Numbered from the stretch's first letter, positions 1 to 12,718 are shown. The stretch: DNA of 64,000 nt from Trichoplax sp. H2 (GCA_003344405.1 NOWV01000012.1:744001-808000); one strand, 5' to 3'. Notes: generated by a model not told the origin, from the sequence alone. Made by a program: numbers and translations.

Positions 1-34
1 GGAGGAATGTCATCTTTTCTGTTCATTTTTTTAG

Positions 35-526
35 ATGGTCTTCTCAAATAACGTGGCCTTGTGGAATGACAGTAATATACGGCCATAACCACTATATTTC
101 AATTGGAATACAAAACGTAGCCATTCCGGATAGCATTTTACATTCAATATTTTATGTAAGTATCGTATTAAATTGTGTAATTTTACATATAGTGAGAACG
201 GTAGAAGTGATATCCTTAGGAATTACTAAATTAGAGTCTTTGTAACATGCACTTATGTAAATAACTATATACAGTAATTGGAAATTGTCTCCTCTTTCTT
301 TCTTGTATCGATATAGGTTCTGTTCAATACCCCTTTCAAATTTTTACAGTGGATAATAATCTTGCATGGATTATCTTTATTATATCATTTATCCCTTCTG
401 TTAATCTCTCCGACACTAATCCAGATAGTGCTTTTGTCTATTTTGCTGTTGATTAATTACCATACATTTTTTGTACTCCTACGCAATTATTGGATTACAA
501 AAGCATTACATAATGATAAACATTGA
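35..526 (+). CDS. TMEM39-like membrane protein, C-terminal two exons (5' end outside window)
   Basis: Two exons are visible, 35..155 and 317..526 (stop TGA 524..526), joined in phase 0 by an intron opening GTAAGT and closing ATATAG. A splice acceptor TTTTTTAG at 27..34 shows that the gene continues to the left. The peptide begins with a W-rich stretch (SSQITWPCGMTVIYGHNHY), then a conserved-looking N-V-A-I-P, then two long hydrophobic helices (about WIIILHGLSLLYHLSLLL and IQIVLLSILLLINY), and ends in a short basic tail. The H-H-Y ... N-V-A-P ... F-Y-x-L-F pattern followed by paired C-terminal helices ending in L-L-R resembles my memory of the TMEM39A/B C-terminus, an ER multipass protein. Another multipass family cannot be excluded. 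Confidence 0.55.
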
Positions 527-1440
527 GATAATAAAGACAAAATTTTGGCGATAATTAACGTATCTACTACTGTTCGACTGGCAATCTACGTATTTTGTCT
601 GAATATGATCTACTCGTGCGTAGTATTTCTAGAGCTCAATTTTAAGCTAAAATTTTTACTTCATTTATGGATATTTAGCTCTACAGTATTTGTTTATATC
701 TTTTGGAGGCTACGTATTTGAATATAGTTAGACTTGCTCTACAATTGAGTTAATGGTAATCTATTCACGTAGCAGCATCTACTCGTATATGCGCACGTTA
801 TTCATCATAATAAGTTTTGGAAAGACCTGTATTTCCGGCGTATTTTTGCAATCGTATCATCTATATGAGTGCATCTATCAGATCGCTAGAATTTGATTGG
901 TTTATGATTCGCATTGAACTGTTACCATCCTATGCTATCGAACAAAGTATTAAGTATAGTGATGGAAAGAGAATGCAAAGGAAGAAAGCCATACCACTTG
1001 ATATGCACTTTTACTGTAGCAATATGCATTGCAATTTTATTTAAGCAAGTATTCCATTATTTATTACCGTTATGATCAATAGCCCTATAGAAGACGTCTT
1101 TATTTACTAGTAGAATACGTGTATACGTATACATGCATTTTTTCTATTCATCATGATAACCATCAACTTGTAGCCAAGCATTGAGCAGAAATTTGCAATC
1201 TTTTAATCGATTCATTGAGACTTGCTTTTCCATATCAAACTGATCGATTTGCAATTGCAGCAATCTATAATCTTACTTTAGGAGGAGTATCCGTTTGCTG
1301 ATTATGGACAGCATTAGTAACCGATAATGTTATTTCAAGATGAGTGTCTATTTGCTGATCAGTACTGTTTACTAATTTCCATTTTATACGGAAATGTTAT
1401 TAGGAGTACTTTAAATGGAGAAGTTTGTCTGTCCAATTAT
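527..1440. other. Spacer without a supported gene
   Basis: AT-rich DNA between the TMEM39-like stop and the repeat block. Only short open frames without recognisable domains or splice context are seen. Confidence 0.6.
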
Positions 1441-2300
1441 AATTATATTTATCCACTCCTGAGGACAGTATTGCAGCCACACCTATCTGGAGCAGAGCGC
1501 CTATTTCCTATGCATACCCATAATATTGTCAGAATTAGAATGCATCGCTAGCAACTGGCGATCATTACTAGCTCTCCCTCTTATATTGATCCATTCCTAC
1601 GGACAGTATTGCAGCCACACCACCTGGAGCAATACCTATTTCCTATGCATACCCATAATATTGTCAGAATTAGAATGCAATCGCTAGCAACTGGCGATCA
1701 TTACTAGCTCTCTCTTATATTGATCCATTCCTATGGACAGTATTGCAGCCACACCATCTGGAGCAGAGTGCCTATTTCCTATGCATATCCATAATATTGT
1801 CAGAATTAGAATGCAATCGCTAGCAACTGGTGATCATTACTACCTCTCTCTCTACTATAGTCTCATAGGAGACGTTATTCGAGCTAGACCATAACCCATA
1901 ATATTGTCAGAATTAGAATGCAATCGTTAGCAACTGGTGATCATTACTAGCTCTCCCTTATATTGATCCATTCCTATGGACGGTATTGCAGCCATACCAT
2001 CTGGAGCAGAGTGCCTATTTCCTATGCATACCCATGATATTGTCAGAATTAGAAAGCAAATCGCTAGCAACTGGTGATCATTACTAGCTCTCTCTTATAT
2101 TGATCCATTCCTATGGACAGTATTGCAGCCACACCATCTGGAGCAGAGTGCCTATTTCCTATGCATACCCATAATATTGTCAGAATTAGAAAGCAAATCG
2201 CTAGCAACTGGTGATCATTACTACCTCTCTCTCTACTATAATCTCATAGGAGATGTTATTGGAGCTAGAAGACTGCTGCCTATCTCCATCTTTCCATTTC
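1440..2300. repeat. Diverged tandem repeat, unit about 135 bp
   Basis: The word TCCATTCCTA(T/C)GGACAGTATT (TCCACTCCTGAGG in the first copy) recurs at 1452, 1590, 1723, 1967 and 2104. Each is followed by a CAGCCACACC-ATCTGGAGCAG block, a CCTATTTCCTATGCATA block and a GCTAGCAACTGGTGATCA block. Spacings are 138, 133, 244 and 137 bp; the 244-bp step holds a partial unit without the first block. Copies differ by scattered substitutions and small indels. Open frames here are by-products of the repeat and are not called. Confidence 0.85.
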
Positions 2301-2380
2301 GCTCCGTACTATTTTCACCACACCGATCTTCATTACAGGAGTCATTACGTATGGACAATATCGCTAGCTTGCGATAGTAT

Positions 2381-2462
2381 ATAGCCTACACTATTAGCTG
2401 TCCGTACGTCGCCTAAAAAGGTGATCAAGATATAATTAGGAATCTGCCTTAGTGTAGGCTAT
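2381..2462. repeat. 13-bp perfect inverted repeat upstream of FBXW8
   Basis: ATAGCCTACACTA at 2381..2393 is repeated as its exact reverse complement at 2450..2462, with 56 bp between. It lies about 165 bp before the FBXW8 start codon. It could be the remnant of a small foldback/MITE element or part of the promoter region. Confidence 0.6.
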
Positions 2463-2627
2463 CAAGGCACTGTAAACACTATTTGAGCAAATCGATTACA
2501 CCACATGCATATCAGGATAAAATGATGGATTCAAAAGTTCAACTTTCTTGGCCATTAGTCGATGTTTCCTTGCTAGCTGGCTAGGTTGAATAACTGCTCC
2601 AAAATGCTCTCCTAAACTCATCAAGAA

Positions 2628-5600
2628 ATGGCTGACGAACTAGAGAGATTTCGTAAAGATTGGCTGCATGAAATCGATCAGGGAGTTGAAAAAAATAGCA
2701 AGAATTTAAAGGAATTAGGCAGTACAACATCAGAAGTTGGCTCAGCCAAATTTTCACAAAGTTTACAGGATATTGTTGGCACCGTTTTACCCTATCGTCG
2801 CTATGAGCAATTGATCCATCAATCTTCTAGTAGTCATCAACAAGATTTATCCAGCAAGGATCAATTAGGTAAAAGGAAAGGAAAGACAGATGAAGTAATT
2901 GGTCGTAGGAAATTGCCTAAGCATGATTTTGTTAGCGCACTCATTGCAGATCTGGTAAGTATATAGTATGGATTTCAAAGTCGGTTTTGCTCGTCGAAGC
3001 AGAGAGATTTTTTCACTCTTGCAGCTAGATGAGCTAGTTGATATTCCCTACTATTTTATCGTTTAATAATGAAGAAATAACGAATCCAATCCAGTAATCA
3101 ACTGTGTTATTTAGATAGGGTTTGGCTAGTGCTGATCTTTTTTTCGCGACTACAGACGTAAAAGTAAATTAGTTACGCTCGTATCGAAATATTTTTGTTA
3201 ACTGGTTTAGCTATATAGCATGGATCTCCAGTAGTTCTGCAGGTTCACAAATGTACTCGTAGTCGATCAAGGTTCCCTTCATGCTGACTAGTTTAGGTTA
3301 AGCAATGATCAATCCAATTTAATTTTATATATGGAAAGACAAAGTTGAAAATAAACCCAATAGATGAGTATAACAGCAAGGCACAATATAGAGCACTAGA
3401 TTAGTTATTAAAAATTGCCTAACCATCACTCTCATCACTTATAAATTCGAGTACAGCAAGACATTTTTGGACTTTACAACTGCAATAAATCAACATTCCC
3501 TTCGATACTGTATCACTTAAGAAAAAGAAAAATATAAAAGGATAAATTTTACTCGTAGCCCTAGAACTAGAGAAGGTTACCATTCCTCCATTATTGCCTG
3601 GTAGTAGAAACTTTTCGATAAAATAAGAGAAAGAGGAAGAGAAGTCTCTGCTAGTGGTACTGTATTATTAATTAATTATAATTCTTGGAGTAATGATGAA
3701 TCCAACTTAGTCAGCTGGTAACCCTGAAATTATAGTACATCAACAGTCCTCCATCAGTACGTAAGCAATGATGAATCCTATTTAATTTACCATAAAATTT
3801 TTTCTATTGCATGAATCTGTTAACTGTCTTATTGCCAATCTTGTACATGAAAGTCAACCGTACTCTTGTGGAGAGAAAATAGATTTTTTTTATTAGTACT
3901 CTCAGTCTTTATCTTCAGTCAAGACTTATAAAGTCAATTCTAGCTCTTAAAGCTGCAAGGTAATCTGACCTAAAAGTCGATAATACTAAAATGCAAGTAA
4001 TTTAGATTCCCACAGTAAACAAATCAAACTGCAGGTTGGTGTTTTTACGCAGGCTTTAGATTTGTGATAGGAGCTCTTAAAATTAACCAATCGAAAAAAT
4101 TTCTCCTAACACAGTATTCCCATTACTTAACCTCTTGTTATTTTTTAATTCAATCATCAACAGTTGCCATAACCTACGTAATTCGTACTCTCTGGCTAAT
4201 TATTTACAACATGACGATAAACTTTCAAAAAATTGAATATTGCATGAGTGTATTTCTCCCTAGGACTGGAATGAATGAGTAAATTTACGTGTACCCCTAC
4301 ACGACAATACGTTAACTTATATGCCTATTATATTTTAGGACGAGGTTTATGCTTTGCCCTTTTTTGATCTTGAATTACCCAAAGAACTTTGCTACCAAAT
4401 ATTCATATATCTCAGCTATCAAGATTTATGTCATTGTAGCCAGGTAAGACATGAATAAGATTTACCATCTAGCAATAAGTAATCCACTTGATGGGTTGCA
4501 TTAGTGGTAATCATTTACAAATTGAAGTTACGTGCACGATGCATAGTGCATATATAATATTATTGGTATCTCATATCAACCTTATTGCTATCTTAACCGT
4601 TTCTTCATCTATAAAATAGCAAATAACTCTACGGATCGATTTTAATAGGTTAGTAAAAGTTGGAGGTCTCTAGCTGATGATGACGCCTTATGGCACAACT
4701 TATGTATAAAGTTTGGATTTACTGATCAAGATAATACAAGCGAGTCAACTGAAGACCCACTAGAAGGGTAAATACTGTTGCTATTAACCAGTATACAGTA
4801 CTAAAACAGAAACAGCTGTAAAATGACCAGATAAAATAGTTCCAATTAAAAATTTAGTCAAGTACGCTAAAAGAAAAGATTATTCAAATTTTTGCTTGTT
4901 CATTTCAATATACTAGAACTAAAATATTCATTTATCCTAAAACAAAAATACACGCAGTTCATCTACATTTGAAGGCAGCTACTGGAAATCGATTATGCGA
5001 AAGAATATTACTTCTCAACGAAGACTCAGGAAACATTGGAGGGTAACTGCTAATATTGTAACAAAGTAATTATTACCATTATAAATAACAGATGGGGTAA
5101 ATTTACAGGAACGAATATGCAAAGTCCAAGAATTTGAAAATACTCTTGGAGGCGTTTTATGTTCAGTGGCATTATCCGACAATCATCTATTAGCAGGGTA
5201 AAATCACGACTTTATGTCATAATATATTTTCTGTAAGCTCGTAAGGAAATGAAAAGCGATTGACACAATATTTTAAATGTAGCTATGGCCTAGGTGAAGT
5301 CAAATTGTATAATATCCATGATACAGAGTTTGTTCGTACCTTTAATCCTATTCACCCCACTTTTGACTATGATGAAGATGGAATCATTGACAAAAGGTCT
5401 CCTGTTAATTGTGCAGCAATTAGCGGAAATTTAATTGCTACTGGACTTCGATATGGTACTTTCTAAATAAATAATTTAATGCGGCATTCCTAATGACAGG
5501 CAAATTGTAATGATTGATTATTTGACTGATTCTATGTATTAAATACATTCTTCAGGTAGTGTAGATATATGGCATATTGACTACGGTCCAACGCCAATTC

Positions 5601-7286
5601 ATCATTATAAATTAGAAGATTCTGTAAGTAATATAGCAATCGAGACTGAAAGGGACTTAGTAGTTGCTAGCTCAAGCAATAATTCCGTAAGAGCCGATAT
5701 TTCAGACATGAACGGCCAATGGCAACTAGCAACTTCGTTTGATTTGTCTCATAATGTAAGTTGCAAATTATAGTAAAACCTTGATATTATTGATGGATAG
5801 CTCATGTTTATAAAATTTCAACTAAAATGATACTCTCATTTATTGTATTCATTGTAACGTTTACACCTTTCCACTATAAATCTTTCTAGATTACCAATTT
5901 AAAAATATCCGGTAATAAAGATGGCCTCCCAATAGTCGTTGCATCTTGTAAAGATGCCATTGTAATTCATGGATTCGATTCTGCAGATTCATCGATAACA
6001 CTAGAAAAACTATATGGTGCTAAAATTACCAGCTTAGATGTAGCAGATGATTTTCTCGCCTGTGGTATTAGTCAACTAGGCTTCGAAATTCCTTCTGAGG
6101 CCCATAAGGTAATGGATAGACAACTATTTTGACATAATAAAGCCAGGGCTTATAAGTAATATCCTGCGGCATCATAACAAAAGTATTTTTAAGTTTAGTG
6201 AACTTTTCCTCAATGTATAGTAACAGTTGTAACTTCTGACTTACACATAGCTCAAAATATTTTCCCTCCATACTGGAAAAATAACAAGTGTATTAAAGGG
6301 ACACTTTGGAGATATCACATGTATAAACGTTTCAGAATATAAATCAAATTCGATCATCACTGGTTCTTCCGACTGCAAGTAGGCTATCCTCTCATTTCAC
6401 TGGCCATAGAAATTGTTACAATCTTACATCGTTATAACACTAACGCTATAAGTTTATATTAAATACAGAAAAATGTTTGCGCTTCTATTTCTATTTAACA
6501 GGGTTCGAATATACGATCTTCGCTCTGAAAAGCCTGTCAATACTTTTCGGGGTAGTAGATCAAAAATTAATACTGTACAATCAGATGATGTAAAAGCCGT
6601 AAGCGGTTGGTAAGTTAACTATTTTCTTAATAAGCTGTCGGTTTGATTATATATATAATTATTGATCATTTTTTGCGTGCACATAACTCACTCATTAATT
6701 TTGTACCAATTTTTGTAGTGAAAACGGTAAAGTATCAGTATGGGATAGGCGAATGTCTGCTTTATTATGGGAAACTTCATTCTCGTATGATAATAATAGA
6801 GTCATAATAATCGTCTTATAACCAAAATACACATATATTTGATATGTTATTATTTCAACGTGTTAATGCTTGGTCCTTTTCATAATTTAGATTCCCTATA
6901 AAATATTGTCACTTTAATACCTCATGCCTAGTTTTCGCTAATATTCCTGAAGAAGAATGTCAAGCTGAATCACCAATTGATGATATTGTATGGAATAGGA
7001 GGTTAGTAGGTGGTATGTAAACCCCGTTGTAGTTTTGCAATAATATTCTCTGGCTTAAAATTGTTAATTCTTAATTATTTGGAGTCACTCGGTGAATAGT
7101 TAATCCAGTTTAAGCTAAGATCATTTATTTTTCAGAAACAGAGGTAGACTAAGGTTACTCGATTTTTCGTCTGACGAGTATCAACCAGAGGAGATTGGTT
7201 TACCTTCCATCTGCTCATCTAAATACGATGAACCAATAGGATACAATTACAATATTCATTTGATGACACCATATGATCAAATCTGA
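2628..7286 (+). CDS. FBXW8: F-box/WD repeat protein FBXW8, complete, 13 exons, about 626 aa
   Basis: FBXW8 is the substrate-recognition subunit of the CUL7-RBX1-SKP1 ubiquitin ligase. Exons: 2628..2954, 4339..4443, 4649..4767, 4958..5042, 5109..5197, 5283..5455, 5556..5755, 5890..6108, 6251..6378, 6502..6609, 6719..6784, 6891..7001, 7136..7286. All introns are GT..AG and every phase matches. The start (AGAAATGG context) opens with M-A-D-E-L-E-R-F-R-K-D-W-L, like the human N-terminal F-R-x-x-W-x-x-E-L motif. The F-box is in exons 2-3 (LELPKELCYQIFIYLSYQDL, then V-S-K-S-W-R-S-L-A-D-D-D-A-L-W). WD-type blades follow (G-S-V-D-I-W, V-R-I-Y-D-L-R, G-K-V-S-V-W-D-R-R). The C-terminus, with R-G-R-L-R-L-L-D-F and an ending in P-Y-D-Q-I, parallels the human protein, which ends in P-Y-N-H-V. 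Human FBXW8 is about 600 aa. Intron 1 is long (1.4 kb), the rest are short. Confidence 0.93.
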
Positions 7287-7940
7287 AAAAGTTGCTTATC
7301 AGTTCTCTCATACGAAAGATTGAAAAGAGCTATTCCTACGTTGATATACAACGACTCTTTTCGAGCAAATTATCCATCAGTCATGGAATTAAAGCCAATA
7401 ACCTTGTAAATTTTATTGCAATATCTTAGAAATCCTTACATTAGCTACATTTGTTGTAAAATTATACGACTGCAGCTTTATTATGTAAGCCATATGAAAA
7501 GTGTATTGTATAAAGAACGACTTTGATGTAAAAACGAATTAAGCCTGCTAAAATAATGTATTATATGCTGCAAACAAGAATTTGCTACAATACTAGTTTT
7601 AATTATTTTAACTCATTTCACTTCACTGTCACATGCATTATAAATCATCAAAATTCCTAACGAGGAAACGATTTCCTTTGCATCAGGATTTATCAATAGC
7701 TGCAATTATAGTGAAACTTATTCGAGTTTTGTTGTAGCTTTTATATCTTGATACAGACGCAGTATTTATATCACGTAAATTTTTTATACTGCAAGTAACC
7801 AGAAAATATTTTTAAGTAAAACATGATGGGAGATTAAAACTGCTCTAGAAATTATGCTATACAGCATTGCGAACCCAAAAATAAAAATGTAATTGGATTG
7901 AATAATAACTTTGCTTTTGCTGAAGTTCATAATAATCTTA
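7287..7940. other. Convergent 3' regions of FBXW8 (+) and SELENOH (-)
   Basis: The two genes point at each other, so this 650 bp must hold both 3' UTRs. Possible poly(A) signals (AATAAA) occur on both strands: one on the plus strand near 7880 and one on the minus strand near 7480. A functional SELENOH needs a SECIS element in its 3' UTR, but I could not identify a convincing one by eye. Confidence 0.5.
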
Positions 7941-9026
7941 TTATTTGGCAGTGGTAGTTTGTATTGCTTCCTTAGCAGCTTTGACGATGACGTCAGGGTC
8001 TGGAAATTTTAACTTTCTTGGAGGACCCAGCTTGATGCCACTCCAAAGGAGTATCTCTAAAATTCAATTATATTCATCGTTTAAAAACGTAAAATTTAGA
8101 CTTAGTCAACATTAACTTATTGCAGTTATAAGTATTAGCTTTTCAATGGTTTCAAAATTATTTTTATACTAACTATCGCCATCTTCCTTTGACAGGTAAC
8201 ATTCAAAACTTCCACGACGAGGCTTCTCAGGGTTGACTTGGCTTTCTATCTTTGGAAATGCCGTTTGCAGGGCTTTCACAAGCTCGTCGCTTTTACGTTG
8301 ATATACGCGTCAGGACATGCTAATAAACAAGAATACATAACCTTAGTTTTAGAGGTCTTTTCACGACCCTAAATCCACACATACGCGTACAAATATCCAT
8401 AAGAGTTGTCCGCATGTTCCATATGTTACTCGGTAGTAATCGCATGAAAATAACTGAATAGATTACAATAATATTATTCTTAAATATTGAATTTAAGAAT
8501 AAGCAAGAACATGTCATACTGTACCCCATTGCTGCACAATTATATAATTATATCTAGTACCTAATGTCGAGGATAAAGTTATCATGGTTGTCATAATGGA
8601 ACCTAATGAGTATATACTGTAGTCATACTGTATTACATCTAGGCAAAGCTGACGATAGAGTGCAGGATAGGATACCAGAATGATTTATAATGAGGAATTT
8701 TTTTAATATTTTCGTAGGCATGGGATAATGTCTTACTAATTATATAAACTTTTCGTGTTGGTGATGAGGTTACTAAGCATGCCAGAATAAGAAGAATCAT
8801 TTAGCAAATTGCTATGTCTTGTTATTGAATTATACCTACAGAGGGTAATTTTAACAGGTTAAGGAAGTCAAGAAGGGTTGAATCCTTACCATCTTTCAAT
8901 GATAAATTGCCCGTTAGTTTGAACTTTCGTCCGTTTCCTTTTTTTACCAGTCTCTCCTATATCATCGCTCGCTGCAGTATCTTTACGAGCAACTTTTTCT
9001 CCAACCTTTCTTTTCTTCGGTGGCAT
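7941..9026 (-). CDS. SELENOH: Selenoprotein H, 3 exons, 132 aa including one selenocysteine (UGA)
   Basis: Selenoprotein H is a small nuclear/nucleolar thioredoxin-fold oxidoreductase. Exons on the minus strand: 8890..9026, 8174..8319, 7941..8056; phases 2 and 1 match and the stop is TAA (7941..7943). The N-terminus holds a basic P-K-K-R-K-V stretch (residues 3-8) and a second basic patch K-K-R-K-R, consistent with nuclear localisation. The junction of exons 1 and 2 creates F-I-I-E-R-C-M-S-U-R-V-Y: Cys46, then an in-frame TGA at codon 49 (8310..8312), giving the C-x-x-U redox motif seen in vertebrate SELENOH (C-T-S-U). Downstream are family signatures V-N-P-E-K-P-R-R-G-S-F-E and L-W-S-G-I-K-L-G-P-P-R-K-L-K-F-P. 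A standard gene finder would stop at the UGA and miss the N-terminus or the whole gene. The SECIS was not located. Confidence 0.9.
8310..8312 (-). other. UGA codon read as selenocysteine
   Basis: The in-frame TGA (TCA on the plus strand) sits at the position of Sec in the C-x-x-U motif of SELENOH, within continuous homology on both sides (E-R-C-M-S before, R-V-Y-Q-R-K after). This supports recoding rather than termination. Confidence 0.85.
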
Positions 9027-9029
9027 AAC

Positions 9030-10789
9030 AACGTTGAGGATTATTTAAGATCTGAAAGCAATATAGTGCGAAACTAGTCAATCATATACATTGCAATTGA
9101 ATATCTTGACTGCGAGAGAAAGGCTTGAAAAAGGCATTATTCTACTTTCGTAGTGCATCTCATTGAATTAAAACAAGTTGTAAGCATTTCATAGCAGTGC
9201 AGCAAATAGCTAAATCTATTTACAGCCAAAGTACAGTGGATAGATAATATCGATCACACATGCTATCTATATGCTAATCTCTATTGGGTATTACTACTCT
9301 AGATACCACTCCAAAATAGGATTGGATTTTAGTTGCATTTCCAACTATAGTTACTATTAGTATTTGATAGAGGAGTCAATTGCGAGGTGTAAAGTAGCTT
9401 ACGTTTGCAGTTGCATTTTATCATAGTAATCTGTTAGGCTACCTTACCGGACATTAGAACATTTTTACATACTGATTTATCGTTACATCGTACCTGTCAA
9501 CAGCTTCTACAGTAGTACAGTAATTATAAAATTACAATTATATTAATTAATTATAGGAGACTTAAAAGTCTACTGTGCGTTGTTCTATAAAGTCATTCCA
9601 TTGCATTTCTACTGTATCTCTATCATCACATTAAAGTACTAGCAAGCTTGTAAATCTAATGTTCTATTAAGGCATTCTACATCTAGAAAGGGCAATATGA
9701 ATTTTCACTGCAACTATGAGTATCTGGTACAATTTCTCATATTAAGTAGCTCTTAAAAATCTCTATCATCGTATTACACTTCTAGTAGCAGCCCTTGGAT
9801 ATCTACTGTTCGTGTATTCTTACGTTCTTCTATATCGAGAAATAAGCAACATGAGTTTTTCAAAGAGTAGTTTAATGGCCATATTTATCTTCTATTGTAT
9901 GTCATCATGATACTCCTCTACTAAATTGTTCAATGTGAAGAAAATAGCAAATGAGTTTCTGCATGAATAACTGGAGCAAATTGATCATTTTAAGTTGAGC
10001 AATGATTGATCACTATCTTTGCATCATGAATAATTCAATATTAAGTTGCTGTCCACAATCTCTACCTCGTGTTCAACGTAGTTCTAGACTTATAGAAGAC
10101 TCTAGCTTGCTGCTCCCTATTTGATCATCTCATTCTACACATGGAAAAGGCGGCATGAGCTTCCACAGAACGGTCTCTACTGTCACTAATTTCTTCATTT
10201 TAGCTGCTAACGTATTTTGTAGCCCATGTCTATGATCTCATTCTACGCCTAGAAAAGCATGATTTTCATAGGACGGTGATTATTATCTACTGTGACTAAT
10301 TTTTTCATTTTAGGTGCTAACGTGTTTCGTACTCCATCAACACATTCTACTCCTTGAAAAGGCGGCATGAGCTTTGAAAGTGGTGACTACTGTAACTTGC
10401 TCATTTTAGCTACTAACGTATTTCAAATCGAGGACAAACTACTAATCCAAATAGGAAATCTGTTTGTCATCGTTTATCATTGCTTCATCGATATTAATGA
10501 AAACATTAGTGCTAGATTTTGTCTACATACCAGTCGCAGCTATCTAATTTTATCGATAAACTGGCCAAGATATCGTCGAAGATTGGATTTGCAGCTATTT
10601 TAGCTACCTGACAAACTATTGGGCCTCCAAGATCACGTTTTGATCTGGTTAATTTTGGGAACGGATTGTAAACAAAATTCCTTTACACATGCGTGAGAGC
10701 ACATCGCTGCTAAGCAACTGGTACAGCATATTTGAGCTCTTATGCTGAGACTGTGCAATAAGAGAAAATAAGAATAGTTGAATTAATTT
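9030..10789. repeat. Gene-free spacer with decayed ~105-bp repeats (clearest 10131-10440)
   Basis: No supported coding region. The word CATTCTAC followed by a (C/T)TAGAAAAGG-like block recurs at 10131, 10239 and 10343 (spacing 108 and 104 bp), with an older-looking copy near 9673. A second block, ACT..TTTCATTTTAG.TGCTAACGT, recurs near 10190, 10290 and 10395. Divergence is high, which suggests an old minisatellite or an old transposon fragment. Confidence 0.55.
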
Positions 10790-10790
10790 A

Positions 10791-11612
10791 ATGAATTAAT
10801 GAGGGATTGATGAATTTAATTACTCGTACATTCAATTTAATAATATTGATGAGGCAAGGTCCAGTATTGCTCAACGATAGTCATTTAGTATGGTTTTATT
10901 CAAGCAGTGAGTTCATTTACCGATTCGGATGACAAATTTATCTAAAAAGATTTCAGCTAGTTCATAAAATGAAGTTTTGCCTTATGAAAGTCTACTGTGC
11001 ATTATTTTGAAAGCATATGAGGATGTCTACAATTTTCTGTATACTGTATACTTGTCTTTCATGGATGATCTGATTACGTATAAGCCATCCATTTCATCCA
11101 GATGTCATGCTATTAATGCTGTGAAGCTTAACCATGGACTACCGCTACTAAATATTACAAGGCATATTTAGTTCTCCATCGCTTAACAAACATTTCGGAT
11201 ATAATGAATTAATGAGGGATTGATGAATTTTAGTACTCGTAAATTCAATTTAATAATATTGATGAGGCAAGGTCCAACATTGCTCAACGATAGTCATTTA
11301 GTATGGTTTTATTCAAGCAGTGAGTTCATTTACCGATTCGGATGACAAATTTATCTAAAATGATTTCAGCTAGTTCATAAAATGAAGTTTTGCCTTATGA
11401 AAGTCTACTGTGCATTATTTTGAAAGTATATGAGGATGTCTACAGTTTTCTATTTTCTTTATACTTGTCTTTCATGGATGATCTGATTACGTATAAGCCA
11501 TCCATTTCATCCAGATGTCATGCTATTAATGCAGCGTAGCTTAACCATGGACTATCGCTACTAAATATCACAAGGCATATTTAGTTCTCCATCGCTTAAC
11601 AAACATTTAGGT
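10791..11612. repeat. Tandem duplication, two copies with a 413-bp period
   Basis: Both copies start ATGAATTAATGAGGGATTGA (10791 and 11204). They match with about 95% identity by eye up to GCTTAACAAACATTT near 11195 and 11608. The first copy contains a 64-codon open frame (10977..11171) that the second does not keep, so I do not call a gene. Sequence between 11613 and 12415 is AT-rich with nothing recognised. Confidence 0.85.
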
Positions 11613-12414
11613 CTACTTAATCACTTTTAACCATCCATGAAATGATGGATGACATACTTGTATCAAATCAGACATGATAAAACTCAAACACTTTTAATAC
11701 TATTTCCCTTCCAGGAATGCTTTCCAAAGAATGGAGAAAATCCTCTACAGCTAGACCGAAAGTATGAGCTATAAGGCTCTTTCAACAAAAGTTACTAGCC
11801 AAACATACTTTAAGGATGAAAAAGTAGAACCAAAATATTCGTAAAATTATCAAAACTGGAGTGTTAACATTCTACTTTGCAAGATGTATGCAAATACTAT
11901 CATACGTAGATTTAGACGACGGTGATTCATAGAATGATACCTATAGAAGCATATAGTAAATTAATTTTACGTGAGTGATTCTCATCGACGAAAATTAAGG
12001 ACTGTTAGCCTACACCAATAAGAATCACTAGCTAGAAAACGTTGATCAGAAATATCTATAAGATTTCTATCTTACCACTACTGTATATATTTGCTATCAT
12101 ATACAGTACAAATATTTCGATGACGGCGATAAAATAGTACTGGAGATATTGAATTAATTATCGTCGAGTGATTTCATGCACGTATGATGGATAGACCAAT
12201 GATATACAGACTAAAATTAATCACTCCCTTTCAATTGATTCATTTAATGAAATCGCAATTTTAACATACTGTACAATACTAATAGTTATCCTCGTTGTGT
12301 TTCCACGCTTAGTTGTTAATGTTGGCACGAGGGACTTTGATGCACTTCACCTAGTAGGCTTACTAAAAATCACTTTTTATTTAGGACTTACTGCATTTAA
12401 ATAGTATAGCTGCA

Positions 12415-12590
12415 ATACTATATTATACTTATCTATCACAACACATTAGAGATGCAGTACTATACAGCAAGTTGTTGTATTCTCACATATATAATAATCC
12501 TCAGCGTAGGAATAAAAACATGTTAAACACGTAAAGTATATTCGGAATAAGCTGAATTATCATTTAATACTACAAAAATAGTTGAATTAA
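12415..12590 (-). pseudogene. Partial tandem copy of the 3' end of the macro-PARP gene
   Basis: Bases 12415..12590 repeat the sequence around the PARP stop codon at a 197-bp offset (TGTTAAACAC at 12521 and 12718, each followed by GTAAAxTATATTCGG). Read on the minus strand the copy still encodes a near match to the PARP C-terminus, N-S-T-I-F-V-V-L-N-D-N-S-A-Y-S-E-Y-T-L-R-V-stop, against N-P-T-I-F-V-V-S-N-D-N-S-A-Y-P-E-Y-I-L-R-V-stop in the gene. It covers only the last 22 or so codons plus 3' flank, so it is a non-functional exon fragment. Confidence 0.8.
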
Positions 12591-12718
12591 TACTATATTA
12601 TACTTATCTTAGTAATTCATTACCTTATCTATCGCAACACATTAGGGATGTAGTAGTGTACAACAGGTTATTGTATTCTTACATATATAATAATCCTCAG
12701 TGTAGGAATAAAAACATG

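Noticed and set aside
1327-2377. Open frames inside the ~135-bp repeat
   Set aside because: They coincide with repeat units and have no protein similarity that I recognise.
7646-7702. Candidate SECIS element for SELENOH (minus strand)
   Set aside because: A 7-bp closing stem (AUAAAUC/GAUUUAU) and UGAU on both sides look promising, but the region between does not form the required ~12-bp helix with an unpaired AA in the apical loop.
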